A DNA stretch of 64,000 nt from Euptelea pleiosperma (GCA_035048495.1 CM068547.1:18669913-18733912); one strand, 5' to 3'. Numbered from the stretch's first letter, positions 1 through 11,302 are shown. The notes: generated by a model not told the origin, from the letters alone. Translations and numbers: made by a program.

Positions 1-236
1 TAAGACGCGATTTCATCCGAAGATTCGCATACCAAGGCTTGACTCCATTTCCCGTATTGAACAATATCGTCGAATACCGGGCATTAATATCATGATCGAT
101 AATTTCTCCGGATACTTGAATGCCTTCCACAGCTTCCTTTGCATTTGGTTGCCTCCCACACCAGGTTTGTCATTATTAAGCTGTAGGAACGTAGCCAAAC
201 TTGTCGCTAATGATCTCCATCCCTTAAACTCGTAAC

Positions 237-961
237 TGATGCGAGAGCATTTTACTACGATCGTCCGCGCTACACCGAATCAATGCCTAATCAAGTGGAT
301 CCTATTTACTATTTATAGTAATTCATGGCTTTTACTATTTATAGTAAATCCTGAAATTACTATTTATAGTAAATCTCGTTTTTACTATTTATAATAAATC
401 CCGAATTTACTATTTATAGTAAATTTTGATTTTACTATTTTTAGTGGACCCCACGAAAATTTGTATTAATTTAACTAGGATTTTCAATTGAGATTTTGTT
501 TCCAATTAGGATTTTATTATTGATTGCAATAGTTGACTTGTATTAAGAGTTTCTAATTTCAATTAGATTAGAATTAGGAAAGTTCAAGTAGGGAGTTTAT
601 AAAAGGTGATGCACCCTTTGATTTTAAGAATGAAAAATTATGAATGAAGAAATAGAAATCTCTTTGAGACATCCCTCTCGTGGTGTGAAGCCGTCATCTC
701 TTGGTGTGAAGCCAAGCTAATTCGGTGCGAAGCCGAATGTATCTTTTTATCTCCATCTCTTCTCTCTTATCATCTTCTCTTTCTCCATCTCTATTTTTTT
801 GAATCAATTTCGTACCTATGAAAACCCAAATCATATCACAACACGTGAATAGTGCTGCGTGAATAGTGTCGTGTGAATAGTGCAACGTGAATAGTGTCGT
901 GAATAGTAATCCCCTCTTCATCATTTCTCAAATCGCAGAACGATACTCCCGTCCTGCGTCA
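237..961 (+). repeat. 5' LTR of element F1
   Basis: Begins TGATGCG and ends CTGCGTCA. Its first 85 bp repeat the last codons of the element's ORF, because that ORF runs into the 3' LTR. From about 309 to 440 there is a short-period array of TACTATTTATAGTA units, each a perfect 6-bp-arm hairpin. A TATAAAAG box near 598 is the likely promoter. GTGAATAGTG-type repeats fill 844-910. Confidence 0.85.
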
Positions 962-965
962 AATT

Positions 966-977
966 TGTTATCAGAGC
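966..977 (+). promoter_or_regulatory. Primer binding site of F1
   Basis: TGTTATCAGAGC lies 4 bp after the 5' LTR. It matches the plant tRNA-Met primer site TGGTATCAGAGC at 11 of 12 positions. Confidence 0.7.
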
Positions 978-1002
978 CCAGTTCGAAACTCCTGATCGGA
1001 AA

Positions 1003-1851
1003 ATGTCTTATATTGGTTTGCAATATTTGGTAGCCGCGTTAGCTAAACTAAACGATGTGATAAATCGTTTTGAGAGCGGACTAAGTGACCAGATAAATCG
1101 TATTGAGAGCAAACTAAAAGCAAGGATCTCCGCCAGAGTTCCAATCAGCAACTGTTGTCTTGGAAAGTTATTACCACCACCACCGGCTTTTTTTACCTCT
1201 TTCTGGCAAGCTATTAGAAGGTTTCACAGCAAAAACCCCCCTAAAGAGGTCTCAAAGCAAGTCGAGAAGAAAGTAAACAAAGAAATAAAAGCCACTGAAC
1301 AAGAGGGTGTTTTTCCATCAAAGGAAAATGAAAAAATCGACGAGGATGAAAAAGCCAAAACTGAGGAATTAGCTAGTCCTGAAGCTTTTGTAGTTGTATC
1401 AGACGAAAAGATGGAGGATAATCATATTGATCCGCCTGTTGTTATGGAGAATGAAAATGATGATTCCCCTGGCCCAGACGCTCCAGCTGAAGATGGCCCA
1501 AATAGTATAGAAGATCCCAATCCGAAACTAGATATTTCTGTTGTTTTAGAACCGACAGTTGAAAATAAAGCAGATGGAACAAGCAAGGATTTCTTATCAA
1601 AGAAGGCTAGAGTTGAGGACATAGACCATGTTTCAGAAAATTTACACCTGTCAAAGTTGCAAAAGAAGAAACATAAGGGAAAGTACTCCAAATATCTCTT
1701 CCGCTGGAAAAACCTATTGCAATATCTCAACTTGAATTCGAGGTCGAATTCTTTTCAACAAGGAGGGTTTGATGCGGGAGCATTCTACTACGATCGTCCG
1801 CGCTACACTGAATCAATGCCTAATCAAGTGGATCCTATTTACTATTTATAG
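1003..1851 (+). CDS. Orphan retroelement ORF of F1, 282 aa
   Basis: This uninterrupted ORF is the only coding sequence of element F1. I do not recognise a family. Residues about 5-40 form a heptad-like helix (repeating LAKLNDVINRFES and DQINRIES) that could be a coiled coil. The middle is Glu/Lys/Pro-rich and acidic. Near residues 215-235 a basic stretch (KKKHKGKYSKYLFRWK) could be a nuclear or RNA-binding signal. The last 27 codons lie inside the 3' LTR, and the stop TAG is part of a TACTATTTATAGTA hairpin unit. A second copy at 32574-33420 keeps most of the same protein with one frameshift, which suggests past selection on the reading frame. It could be a much-diverged Gag or an unrelated captured protein. 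There is no Cys/His knuckle. Confidence 0.6.
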   Translation: MSYIGLQYLVAALAKLNDVINRFESGLSDQINRIESKLKARISARVPISNCCLGKLLPPPPAFFTSFWQAIRRFHSKNPPKEVSKQVEKKVNKEIKATEQEGVFPSKENEKIDEDEKAKTEELASPEAFVVVSDEKMEDNHIDPPVVMENENDDSPGPDAPAEDGPNSIEDPNPKLDISVVLEPTVENKADGTSKDFLSKKARVEDIDHVSENLHLSKLQKKKHKGKYSKYLFRWKNLLQYLNLNSRSNSFQQGGFDAGAFYYDRPRYTESMPNQVDPIYYL

Positions 1852-2453
1852 TAATTCACGTTTTTTACTATTTATAGTAAATCTCGTTTTTACTATTTAT
1901 AGTAAATCCCGAATTTACTATTTATAGTAAATTTTGATTTTACTATTTTTAGTGGACCCCACGAAGATTTATTTTAATTTAACTAGGATTTTCAATTGAG
2001 ATTTTGTTTCCAATTAGGATTTTATTATTGATTGCAATAGTTGACTTGTATTAGGAGTTTCTAATTTCAATTAGATTAGAATTAGGAAAGTTCAAGTAGG
2101 GAGTCTATAAAAGGTGATGTACCATTTGATTTTAAGAATGAAAAATTATGAATGAAGAAATAGAAATCTCTTTGAGAAATCTCTCTTGTGGTGTGATGCC
2201 ATCCTTTCTTGGTGCGAAGCCAAGCTAATTCGGTGCGAAACCGAATGTATCTTTTGATCCCTCTCTTTCTCTATCTCTATTTTGCTTTTTCAGTCAATTT
2301 CTTACCTAAAAAAACCAAAATCATACAACACTGTGGATAGTGCTGCATGAATAGTGCCGCGTGAATAGTGCCACGTGAATAGTGTCACGTGAATAGTAAC
2401 CTTCCCTTTTCATTCTTTCTCGAATCGCGGAACGGTACTCCCGTCCTGCGTCA
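1770..2453 (+). repeat. 3' LTR of element F1
   Basis: Shorter than the 5' LTR, mainly because one or two TACTATTTATAGTA units are missing. It ends CTGCGTCA and is followed at once by the target duplication GTAAC. Confidence 0.85.
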
Positions 2454-2592
2454 GTAACACTCCGGGAAGCATATATTTTTGTTCCAGCTTGAATAGATTA
2501 TCTCAAAGAACCTGATGAATCTACCTCCCTTATTCTGTTTCTCCTCTACAGAGAAATATCTCCCATTTGCTACTACTTTCCTCCGTATAGGT

Positions 2593-2904
2593 TGTTAGCA
2601 AAGGATGTGTTCCTGCGCATGTGTTGTGTTGGCCCGACAACCCGTTGGTATACATAGTTTTTTCGCCTTTCCCCAACAGGTCGATCGTTTGGGGTAAATG
2701 GTTGTTCAACATGGTATCAGAGCCTTAAGGTCTAGGAAGTCAGGGGTTCAAGTCTCCAGCGGAATGTTTTCCCGCTGAGGGGGCGTGTTAGCGAAGGATG
2801 TTTTCCTGCGCATGTGTTGTGTTGGCCTGACAACCCGTTGGTATACATAGTTGTTTCGCCTTTCCCCAACAGGTCGATCTTTTGGGGTAAATGTTTGTTT
2901 AACA
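2593..2904 (+). mobile_element. TRIM (miniature LTR retrotransposon), complete
   Basis: Two 119-bp LTRs (2593-2711 and 2786-2904) start TGTTAGC and end AACA. A perfect primer site TGGTATCAGAGC (2712-2723) abuts the first LTR and a GAGGGGGCG purine tract abuts the second. The internal part is only 74 bp and non-coding. An exact duplication TAGGT flanks the element (2588-2592, 2905-2909). It lies in the minus-strand L1 ORF1 fragment. I saw no 5S rRNA-like segment, so it is not evidently a Cassandra element. Confidence 0.93.
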
Positions 2905-3088
2905 TAGGTTTGAGAGATTTAGCCTTAATGATCTCTCGAAATACCCCTACCAGCCAATGCCCGACTTCCCCCGGACAATCCACATCCTCTAACCATTTCC
3001 TACCTACTTCTCTGATGCGTAGGTAGGGTCTTCCTTCTTTCCGCAATTTTTCCAACAAGAAATCCTTCCCTTCCACCGCTACTTTCAT

Positions 3089-3138
3089 GGTGCCGCATGC
3101 CCTGGATCATTCGCAGAAGTGTAGATTTAACAATTGAA

Positions 3139-3185
<47 letters not shown>

Positions 3186-3830
3186 ACTTCTATTCTTCTT
3201 TAGTTCTTTTATTTTTTGTTTAACTAGTCTCCTTCAACTCCCATGCGACCAGGTTTATGTCTTAAACCCATACCCATAATCCATAATCCATCTCACTTCT
3301 GTCACTCCACCAGTCAACCCAATTTTCATCACTCGACCAGTCAACTTAATTTTCAACTATACTACCCTTGATATTAATCCCCATAAAAATCCTAGTCATA
3401 CGACTCATAATACCACTCAAAACCCTAACTATACACCTCCAGTTATCCCAATATCCAACCATTGTCCTACCTATAGACCAACTTTTTTTTTGCTTCTTCT
3501 GTTCTTCCTTTGTTTTTACCCCTCTGTAATTCTTCTTTTTTCTTTCCTTTGGTTCTTTATTTCTTCTTTTTTGTTTACAAATACAACTTTAACAACTCGA
3601 CGGTGTGTTTCTATACCTTATTACCTTTGTGGTTGTTTATTTGCTTTCTGTTTTTATGGTATTTGTCATTCATGTTATATATGATTTTATTCACAATTGC
3701 AATTTGCAATGTTGCTTACTTGCGTACTTGCTTACTTGGCTAGTGGTTGTTACATATAGAAATTGATTATAGTAAAATGTTCAGCGTTCATATTACAATT
3801 TTTTCTTAAATTTTATATATATATATATGA
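3089..3830. other. Spacer with a CT microsatellite
   Basis: A (CT)n run lies at 3142-3183. The rest is T-rich sequence. Short hydrophobic reading frames near 3490-3740 look like chance products of the T-rich composition. No gene is supported. Confidence 0.6.
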
Positions 3831-4130
3831 GGCCGTTTTAACGGTTAAACGGACTGGGGGCGTTACCGTTTAAACGGCCGTTAAAACGGATTGAAACGGC
3901 CAGGGGCAAAAATGGAAAAAAACGGAATTTAACGAAAAAAAACGGAAAAAATGGCGCTGAAATTCAAATTTTGAAATTTAAAAATTAAAAAAAATGGAAT
4001 TTAATGGTCCTTTTTTTTCACAAAATTTTTTAGAATTTAACGGATGTTTAAACGATTTTAACGGCCGTTTAAACAAAAAAAACGGCTGTTAATTTCAAAA
4101 GTGTTAAAACGTGTTTAAACGGAAATGGGC
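3831..4130. repeat. Degenerate fold-back repeat (ACGG/CCGT-rich)
   Basis: Many overlapping direct and inverted copies of the words AAACGG and CCGTTT, including GGCCGTTTAAAC types, make most of this stretch self-complementary. There is no coding potential. Confidence 0.5.
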
Positions 4131-4186
4131 ATGTAGGGTCAGGATCAGGGGACAACATTTTCATACAACATATATATATATATATG

Positions 4187-4393
4187 CAGTGGTGGACCCA
4201 GGATTTTGATCAAGGGGGGGCAAAATCACAAAAAATTGTTTTAAGGGAGGGTAAATCGCAAAAAAAGAAATACCAGGGGGGGCAAACCAAGGGAAAGTAT
4301 ACTTGAGGAAGTAAAAAAAATTATTTTTTATAAATAATTTCAAAGTTGAGGGGTGGCAACTGCCCCCCATGGGCCCTTCCTGGGTCCGCCACT
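4187..4393. mobile_element. hAT-like MITE
   Basis: Terminal inverted repeats CAGTGGTGGACCCAGGA and TCCTGGGTCCGCCACT bound about 205 bp. The sequence TATATATG occurs at both edges, consistent with an 8-bp target duplication. The interior is G-run rich and non-coding. Confidence 0.6.
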
Positions 4394-4398
4394 ATATA

Positions 4399-4863
4399 TG
4401 GGTTAGGATCGGGGGACAACAATTTCATACAACATTTTTGACAACAAAAATTGGGGCAGGCGGCCAGGCCAATTTATAAATTAGAAGTCTTGGAATGGGA
4501 TGATTTTTGGCGAGGACGGTCTCTATGGCGAGGAGATCATCCTCACAAAAATTCAAAGCATTCTGACATTTGTAGACTGGTTTACAAGTTGAAGAATTAT
4601 GGACTGTCTATTTTTACCGTTAACTTGAAGACTACACTTGATGGGGTTAGAAATTTCAGAATGGGCTGATTTTTTGTAGGAGTGATCTATATGGTGAGGA
4701 GATCATCCTCACCAAAAATCAGCTATTGATTCATCTTCCATGTGGGTAGGAGTGATCTATATCATCCTCACCAAAAATCAGCTATTGATTCATCTTTCAC
4801 GTGGGTACGCCAAAATTGTTTGAAAAAATGTTGTGAAAATTGTTGTCTCCTGATCCTGACCCA
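4399..4863. mobile_element. Long-TIR MITE, 465 bp
   Basis: The ends are about 40-bp inverted repeats (TGGGTTAGGATCGGGGGACA at the left against its near-complement at the right) in a TATATA context. A lone copy of the same terminus sits at 4131-4170. The interior holds a 72-bp near-tandem duplication (units starting near 4676 and 4748). The long TIR suggests a Mutator-like MITE. No transposase is present. Confidence 0.55.
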
Positions 4864-6820
4864 TATATATATATATTTAGTATATTGCGCCTTGCTTCAA
4901 TCAGTTGCACGCCTTGTCTTGCACCTTGAACTTCCTTGATATCTCTATGTTGGTCTTTTGTTTGCTTAGGTTTGTGTGACCCATTTAGACATTATTTCTA
5001 TGTTAACTAATATCTTCCTAGCAGAGGTTGGTTATGTAAGAGGAAATGGAAGATGCATTGAGAAATTCACTAAAAAAGTAAATAGTTGAAGTTGTAAAGT
5101 GTAGTGTAAGTTTTTACAGTGTAGTGTAAGTTTTGACCGAGAAGATTCTAAAAGAAGACGAAAAAAAAAGATGGTTGTGGATTTTCTTGTACAGACAATG
5201 GTGGTTCCATAGAGATCTTTGGTTGTGAGGTCTTTCCGGCGCCGATTAGCAATGGAATTTTGCAGATCAGTAACGGAGGTTTGTGTTGAAGCTAAGCTTT
5301 TCTCTGTTAGCGAGGTTAGGAGGCGGAATAGGGGGTTTGTTTGTCTCAAGGAAGTTACCAGGAGCAGGTCAGTGGAGATGGTAATGCCCGTGGAAGTCTT
5401 GAGATGGTTTTCTAAGACTTTCTCCGCCCTTAAATCAGTCTCCAGCCAAACTTTTTGGAGAAAGATGGTATCGCACGGGAAAACGTATGTGGTGGACGTG
5501 AAGCATAATGCCAAAGGTAACTATCTCCGTTTTCTTGAGTTCTCTGCAAGCAAATGTAATGTTGCTTTGTTCTTCCTGGAGGGTTATCAGAGAAAGGGAT
5601 GGAGCCAGGTTGAGTCGATGATTGTTAATTTCTTGGGGAACGGACACCTTTCAGTGTTGGAGCAGATCCCAAAAACGGCAGCTAAGGTGACTGGTAGCAT
5701 CTTATCATCGGGCAAAGGTAGGAAGATAGTGTCTAGCTACCCCGAATTAGAGGCTGGAACTTTCGGAGAGTGGAGCCGCGCGGTGGTTTGTGAATCGGAG
5801 GAGATAGCTACCCCTTGGGGGGAAGTTAGTGCGGCGATTGCGAAATTTGTTGGACTTCCTTTTCCAACATCGTTAATTCCATGTGGAAGCGAACAGGGTT
5901 TGTTCTTTGCTCATAACCGGCATACTCAATCGATTTTATGAAGGGCGGAGTCGATCAATGTGGGTAGTTCGGTGATACATTTTAAACGGTGGTGGCCAGC
6001 TCTGAACACGTTACCGACGCCCATTAAACCAGTCCCTGTCTGGATCCGAGTGAAGGGTCTGCCTTACCACCTTTGGAATGACCACATCTTTGAGTGCATT
6101 GCTCAGTTCGCAGGGGGACTTCATGATATCGACATCAAATCCTTATTGGGAGAGGATTTCCGCGAAGAGAGAATATTGGTAGGAGGCTGCGTAGAAGGCA
6201 TCCCTAAGTCGGTGGAAATCTCGGACAGGGGTGTATCCTTTTTCATCTCGTTAGCGACGGTAGAGGAGGAAGAGGCTAACAGAGTGAGTTGGACCAGACT
6301 GAAGGTAGGAGACTGTGATGCTTCGGTCTCGGTTGCATCGTCATCCTCTATGGTTTTGGCAGTTCCAGCTTCGATTATGTCAGGTGAGGAGCTTCCAGCC
6401 ATTCCTTCCAATCAGCAGTAGATTGCTAGCCTTTGTCCGGAGAAGGAGGTCGTTAATGGCGAGCTTGTATCCCAGCGTAGAGATGAGGAAGATGGTATGG
6501 AGAACGGGCCGTGGACCGTCGTGCGTAAAGGAGATGGATGCGTGTCAATACCCCGACCTCCGTTGGAACACGCGGAGGGGATTTCCTCCATGAACCAAGG
6601 GATAGGGGGAGTAGGAGATCAGGGCGGAGGAGTACGTGGCGTTACCCCTACGGGGCCCACGTTGACAACCAGTCTCGAGGTGGAGTGTACGACAAGCAAC
6701 TCTTTCGCTGCCTTAGAGGCAGGTGGGCACTACCAGCCAGCTCGCGCCTCTACTTTAAATGGAGAGACAAGTGTCACTACAATTGTAAAACGAACTTAGC
6801 ATAGGTCTGGGCTTGGGCCC

Positions 6821-7030
6821 TGTTGTAATCTTGGATCGTAACCAGAATAAGAGATTAGGGTTAGAGATGGAAGAGAGGAGAGGAGAAGAGAATGGGGGGA
6901 AGAGGAGAAATCGTGTAGAGCTTAGAATTGCCTACACGATTTCACCCAATATATATATTAAGTGAAGTTTTACAATATTACAAGGGCCCCCTGTAGAATA
7001 TAAGATATTACAAGTAGGTCCCTGACAACA
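6821..7030 (-). repeat. 3' LTR of Copia A
   Basis: A 210-bp LTR bounded TGTTG...CAACA. It contains an 11-bp-arm hairpin (GAAATCGTGTA / TACACGATTTC) whose 15-nt loop has the same orientation as in the other LTR of this copy. Confidence 0.95.
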
Positions 7031-7037
7031 CTCCCCC

Positions 7038-10000
7038 TCAAGCTGGTGCGAAGATATCTATCATGCCCAGCTTGGATAACAGGTGCTCTAAGATCCCTTT
7101 AGTAACACCTTTAGTTAACACATTTGCAACTTGATCAGCAGTATGGACATACGGTGTGCAAATAAGTCCCTGACCAAGTTTCTCTTTGATGAAGTGACAG
7201 TCTACCTCAATGTGCTTTGTCCTGTCGTGTTGAACTGGATTATGAGCAATGCTGATGGCTGCTTTATTGTCACAATACAGTTGCATAGACCCTTTGACAG
7301 GATATCCGAGCTCACTGAGCATAGTCTTCAACCATAGAAGCTCACATACACCATGAGCCATAGAACGGTACTCTGCTTCGGCACTGGAGCGAGGGACAAC
7401 TGGTTGCTTCTTGCTGCGCCATGACACCAGATTACCTCCCACATACGTGCAGTACCCTGATGTGGAACGTCTGTCAGTGACTGAACCTGCCCAGTCAGCG
7501 TCTGTATAAGCTTCAACTCGCAGGTGTCCATTCTTACTAAACAGGAGACCCTTCCCTGGAGCCCCCTTAAGATAGTGTAACACTCGGTGTACTGCCTCGA
7601 GATGTGGAGAGCGAGGGGCATGCATGAACTGACTGATGACACTGATTGCATATGCAATATCTGGTCGTGTCAGCGAAAGGTAGATGAGAAGTCCAACAAG
7701 TCTCTGGAACTGGCCTGCATCAGCAATGGGATCCCCATCAACAGGATTCAGCTGATGTTGCTGCTCTATAGGCGTATCGGCTGGTTTAGCTCCCAAGTTT
7801 CCTGACTCTCGAAGGAGATCAAGTACATACTTTCTCTGTGAGATAAACACACCCTGCTTTGACCTAGCAACCTCAATGCTCAGAAAGTATCTCAAGGTTC
7901 CCAGATCCTTGATTTCGAACTCTGTGCCGAGGTATTTTTTCAATCTACAAACCTCATCTAGGTCATCTCCTGTGACCACGATATCATCCACATATACAAT
8001 AAGAGCAGTAAAACGACATTGACTTCTCTTAATGAAGAGAGTGTGGTCCTCCTAACTCTGCGAGTAGCCAATCTTCTTGACTGCGGAACTGAACCTCTCG
8101 AACCAAGCCCTTGGTGACTGTTTAAGCCCATACAAGGCTTTCTTCAGTCTGCATACAAGTTCCTTACTCCCAGTCGGACTGAACCCCGGAGGACCTGTCA
8201 TATAGACCTCTTCCTCTAGATCACCTTGGAGGAAGCCATTCTTGACATCCAACTGGTGGAGGGGCCAAGAAAAGTTTGCCGCGAGAGATAACAGAACTCG
8301 AACTGAGTTCATCTTGGCCACTGGAGCAAACGTCTCCTGGTAGTCAATCCCATAAGTCTGTGTGTACCCTTTTGCAACAAGACGGGCCTTGTACCTGTCG
8401 ATGCTTCCATCTGCTTTGTATTTCACTGTATATACCCACTTGCACCCACAGGTTTCTTTCCTCTAGGGAATGGAACCAAATCCCAAGTACCATTCTTTTC
8501 TAGAGCTGTCATCTCCTCTAGTATGGCTGCTTTCCACAGAGGCTGGTTGAGGGCATCTGAGACACCGGATGGCAGAGCGACACTGGATAGGGAAGTAGCA
8601 AATGCCCTGTAGGATGGTGAGAGCTGTTGATAGGAAACAAAGTGAGAGATAGGGTGCTTGGTAACACAGTTTCGAACACCCTTCCGATGAGCAATAGGTA
8701 CATCAATGTCTATGGGAAGGATAGTAGGAGCAACAGACATATCATCATGAGGATCACTGAGGACACGATTACCTGGATCGAGTTGGATTTCCTAGCAGTG
8801 AGCTTGGATGATGGACTGTTTCTCTTTTTGACGTCGTCTGGCACATGTCTTCAGCTGCGGATCCTGTGGCACAGTGTTAGTAGGAGATAAGGACAAGGGT
8901 AGACTCTCAAAAAATGTAACATCTAGAGAAACAAACCGACGACGGGTAGAGGGATGGAAACATCGATATCCCTTCTGAGTGGACGAATAGCCAAGGAACA
9001 CACATCGAACGGCTTTCGGATCTAACTTGTTCTTCCTGTGATGGGCGTGAACATAGCAAACACAACCAAAGACCTTAGGTGGAATGGAGAACACAGGACA
9101 GGAAGGAAACATGAGTGAAAGGGGAGACTTTGACCCCAAGACACGAGAGGGCATCCGATTTATCAAGTAGGATGCCGTCAACACAGCGTCAGCCCAATAA
9201 CCCTTGGGTACCTGAGTACCAAGAAGAAGTGCCCTAGCAACCTCTAGGACATGGCGATGCTTTCGCTTAGCGGTCCCATTTTGTTGAGGTGTATCGGCAT
9301 ATAAAGTCTGATGAAGAATTCCATGCTCTTCAAAGTAGGAGGCAAGGCCACTGTACATGTATTCCCCCCCATTGTCAGTGCGTAGGACTTTTATGGTGGT
9401 GCCCAATTGATTGCACACCATTTTATGGAAGGTCTGAAAGATAGTATGCACCTCATTTTTTAATTTCATAAGGTAGATCCAAGTGTAACGGCTGTAGTCA
9501 TCCACAAAAACCACAAAGTAGCGAAAACCAAAGATAGAAGTGGTGGGATTGGGTCCCCAAACATCAGAGTGCACAAGCTGTAAAGGAAACGTACTTTTTT
9601 TATTACTGGTCGGAAAAGACACCCAACATTGTTTTGCAAGTACACAAGTTTCATAATTGAACTCAAAAAATGGAATAGACGCAAACTGAGGTAACAGACT
9701 CTTCATGACTGAAAGCGGTAAATGACCTAGCCTGTTATGCCATCGCATTAACAGGTCTTTATTAACGCTAGAACTACTGACATTGGCACTAGACTGATGT
9801 GCAACAGAATATGAAGTCGGCTGGCTATCGAGCAGGTACAATTCACCATCCTCATGACCACTGCTAATCATCCGCCTCGTCTCCAAGTCCTGAAAAACAC
9901 AGTGAGTAGGAAAAAAGGTAACACTGCAGTTTAGGCTCTTAGTAAGATGGCTAACAGAAAGCAGGTTAGTGGTGAATTTAGGAACATGAAGTACAGAGGA

Positions 10001-11302
10001 TAAAGACAAAGTAGGTGTGGCAGAGATAGTGCCCTTCCCTGAGATAGAGGAGAAGGTGCCATCGGCCACACGGACCTTGTCCTTACCCGAGCAGATATTA
10101 TAGGTGGAGAAAAGGGATGGCATACCAGTCATATGATCGGAGGCACCAGAGTCAATGATCCAGGAAGGACCAATTGGTGCCGTAGACACATGGTGGGCTG
10201 AATGGGATGTACCTGTCTGAGCAAAGGATGATGTAGGTGGGGAAGGGCCATCAAGCTGAGTAAGTAATTGTCGAAGCCTGTCAATGTCCATGCTAGAGAA
10301 GGTGTTGGACTACCCAGAGGAAGGGGTCACATCAGAGGAATCTTGACTGGTGGCATGAGCAGCTGAGGTTCCATGTTTGCTACCAGAGGGCTTCTTTGAG
10401 GAGCCTTGCTTCCCCCCAGAGAACTGTGCGGGACGACCATGAAGACTCCAGCAGGTCTTCCGAGTGTGGCGACGCTTGCCACAGTGATCACATCTGAGTC
10501 GATCACGATCATCAAGATCCCCATCCTTCTTGGATGTGGGTTTGCTCAATTTTTGAGTGGCCAAGGCAGACTTCTCAGATAAAGGAACATCAGCATCTGT
10601 CTTAGAGCTCATGGCTCTCCTCCTGCTGTCCTCGCTCTGGATGTAGGAGTAGACCTGTGCAATGGTCGACGGCGGTGGATCTCTGCCCAAGATGTTTGCT
10701 CGAACTTGTTCATAACTCTGGTTCAAGCCGCTAAGAAACTCGAATATGCGTCCGCGCACAATCATCTTCCGGAACTCCGTAGCATCCTTGGTATATGCAG
10801 GGGTGTAGGTTTGGTAGTGATCTACCTCTTCCCACTTGCTGCGTAACGCAGCGTAGTATGATCCCAAAGGAAGATCGCCTTGCTTCAGATGTGCTATCTC
10901 CTGCTGAAGTTCATACATCCTAGCAAAATTTCCATCTTGGGAGTAGGTCTGAGATGCAGTGTCCCATATATCCTTGGCAGTTGGGAGAAAGAGGAAGCCT
11001 GTGCTGATCGATAGATGCATGGAGTGAAGCAGCCATGACATGACCATCGAGTTTTCCGCTTCCCACTTCTCAAACGCAGCATCGGAGGAATCAGGTGCAG
11101 TGACGCGTCCAGTGATATAGCCGGCTTTGCCTCGTCCGGTGATGTACATCTTGGCAGATTGAGACCATGCGAGGTAGTTGGTCCCGTCGAGTTTCACCGT
11201 AGTGATCTGTAGGCCCGGGCTGTGATCACCATGACTTCCCAGACTGGGTGGGGCAACAATAATCTCTGACTTGGCAGAAGATGACTCCTCAGATGTACTC
11301 AT
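7038..11302 (-). pseudogene. Copia A gag-pol polyprotein, broken
   Basis: The frame starts at ATG 11302 (MSTSEESSSAK). Domains in order are: UBN2-type Gag; a CCHC knuckle CDHCGKRRHTRKTC near 10490; aspartic protease WIIDSGASDHMTG near 10150; GAG-pre-integrase with HNRLGHL near 9740; integrase core with HSDVWGP, DDYSRYTW and DTPQQNGTAKR; Copia reverse transcriptase with YVDDIVV near 7985; and RNase H with CDNKAA, ending at 7038. Compared with element B it has three CAG-to-TAG stops (10310, 8792, about 8054), a 1-bp deletion near 8450 and a ~126-bp deletion after FFESLP near 8905. It cannot make a full polyprotein. Confidence 0.93.

Larger units (their letters stand above)
237..2453 (+). mobile_element. 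Non-autonomous LTR retrotransposon F1 with an orphan ORF
   Basis: The two LTRs lie at 237-961 (725 bp) and 1770-2453 (684 bp). Both start TGATGCG and end CTGCGTCA. The element is flanked by an exact 5-bp duplication GTAAC (232-236 and 2454-2458). A tRNA-Met-type primer site with one change (TGTTATCAGAGC) follows the 5' LTR at 966-977, and a purine tract AAGGAGGG precedes the 3' LTR. The 0.8-kb internal region carries only one ORF and no protease, integrase or reverse transcriptase, so it must be mobilised in trans. Each LTR holds a run of TACTATTTATAGTA hairpin units, a TATAAAAG box near 598 or 2106, three GGTGYGAAGCC repeats and several GTGAATAGTG repeats. It lies inside the minus-strand L1 ORF1 fragment. 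Confidence 0.9.
1..3088 (-). pseudogene. L1-type ORF1 fragment, split by two LTR insertions
   Basis: A minus-strand reading frame starts with ATG at 3088-3086 and runs through 2910, 2592-2459 and 236 to about 13 once the two inserted elements and one copy of each target duplication are left out. It stays open across both insertions. Its protein aligns by eye with the N-terminal half of the L1 ORF1 at 5252: a VxVEGK-like start, then (R)RKxV..G+YF/Y, F(I/L)RF(F/L)E and KGW motifs in the same order and spacing. It is therefore probably the ORF1 of a second, 5'-fragmentary LINE. The distal part (below about 150) appears to change frame. A function in RNA binding is inferred only from the L1 setting. 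An uncharacterised host exon is the alternative. Confidence 0.5.

Noticed and set aside
309..440. Regularly spaced TACTATTTATAGTA units resembling a CRISPR array
   Set aside because: Units are palindromic, almost without unique spacers, and lie in the LTRs of a plant retrotransposon.
3490..3743. Overlapping hydrophobic ORFs that could be membrane peptides
   Set aside because: They follow from the T-rich composition; no start context, homolog or conserved frame is visible.
5032..5514. 160-aa minus-strand ORF at the LINE 5' end
   Set aside because: It is antisense to the L1 ORF1 start, which aligns with another ORF1 fragment in the window.
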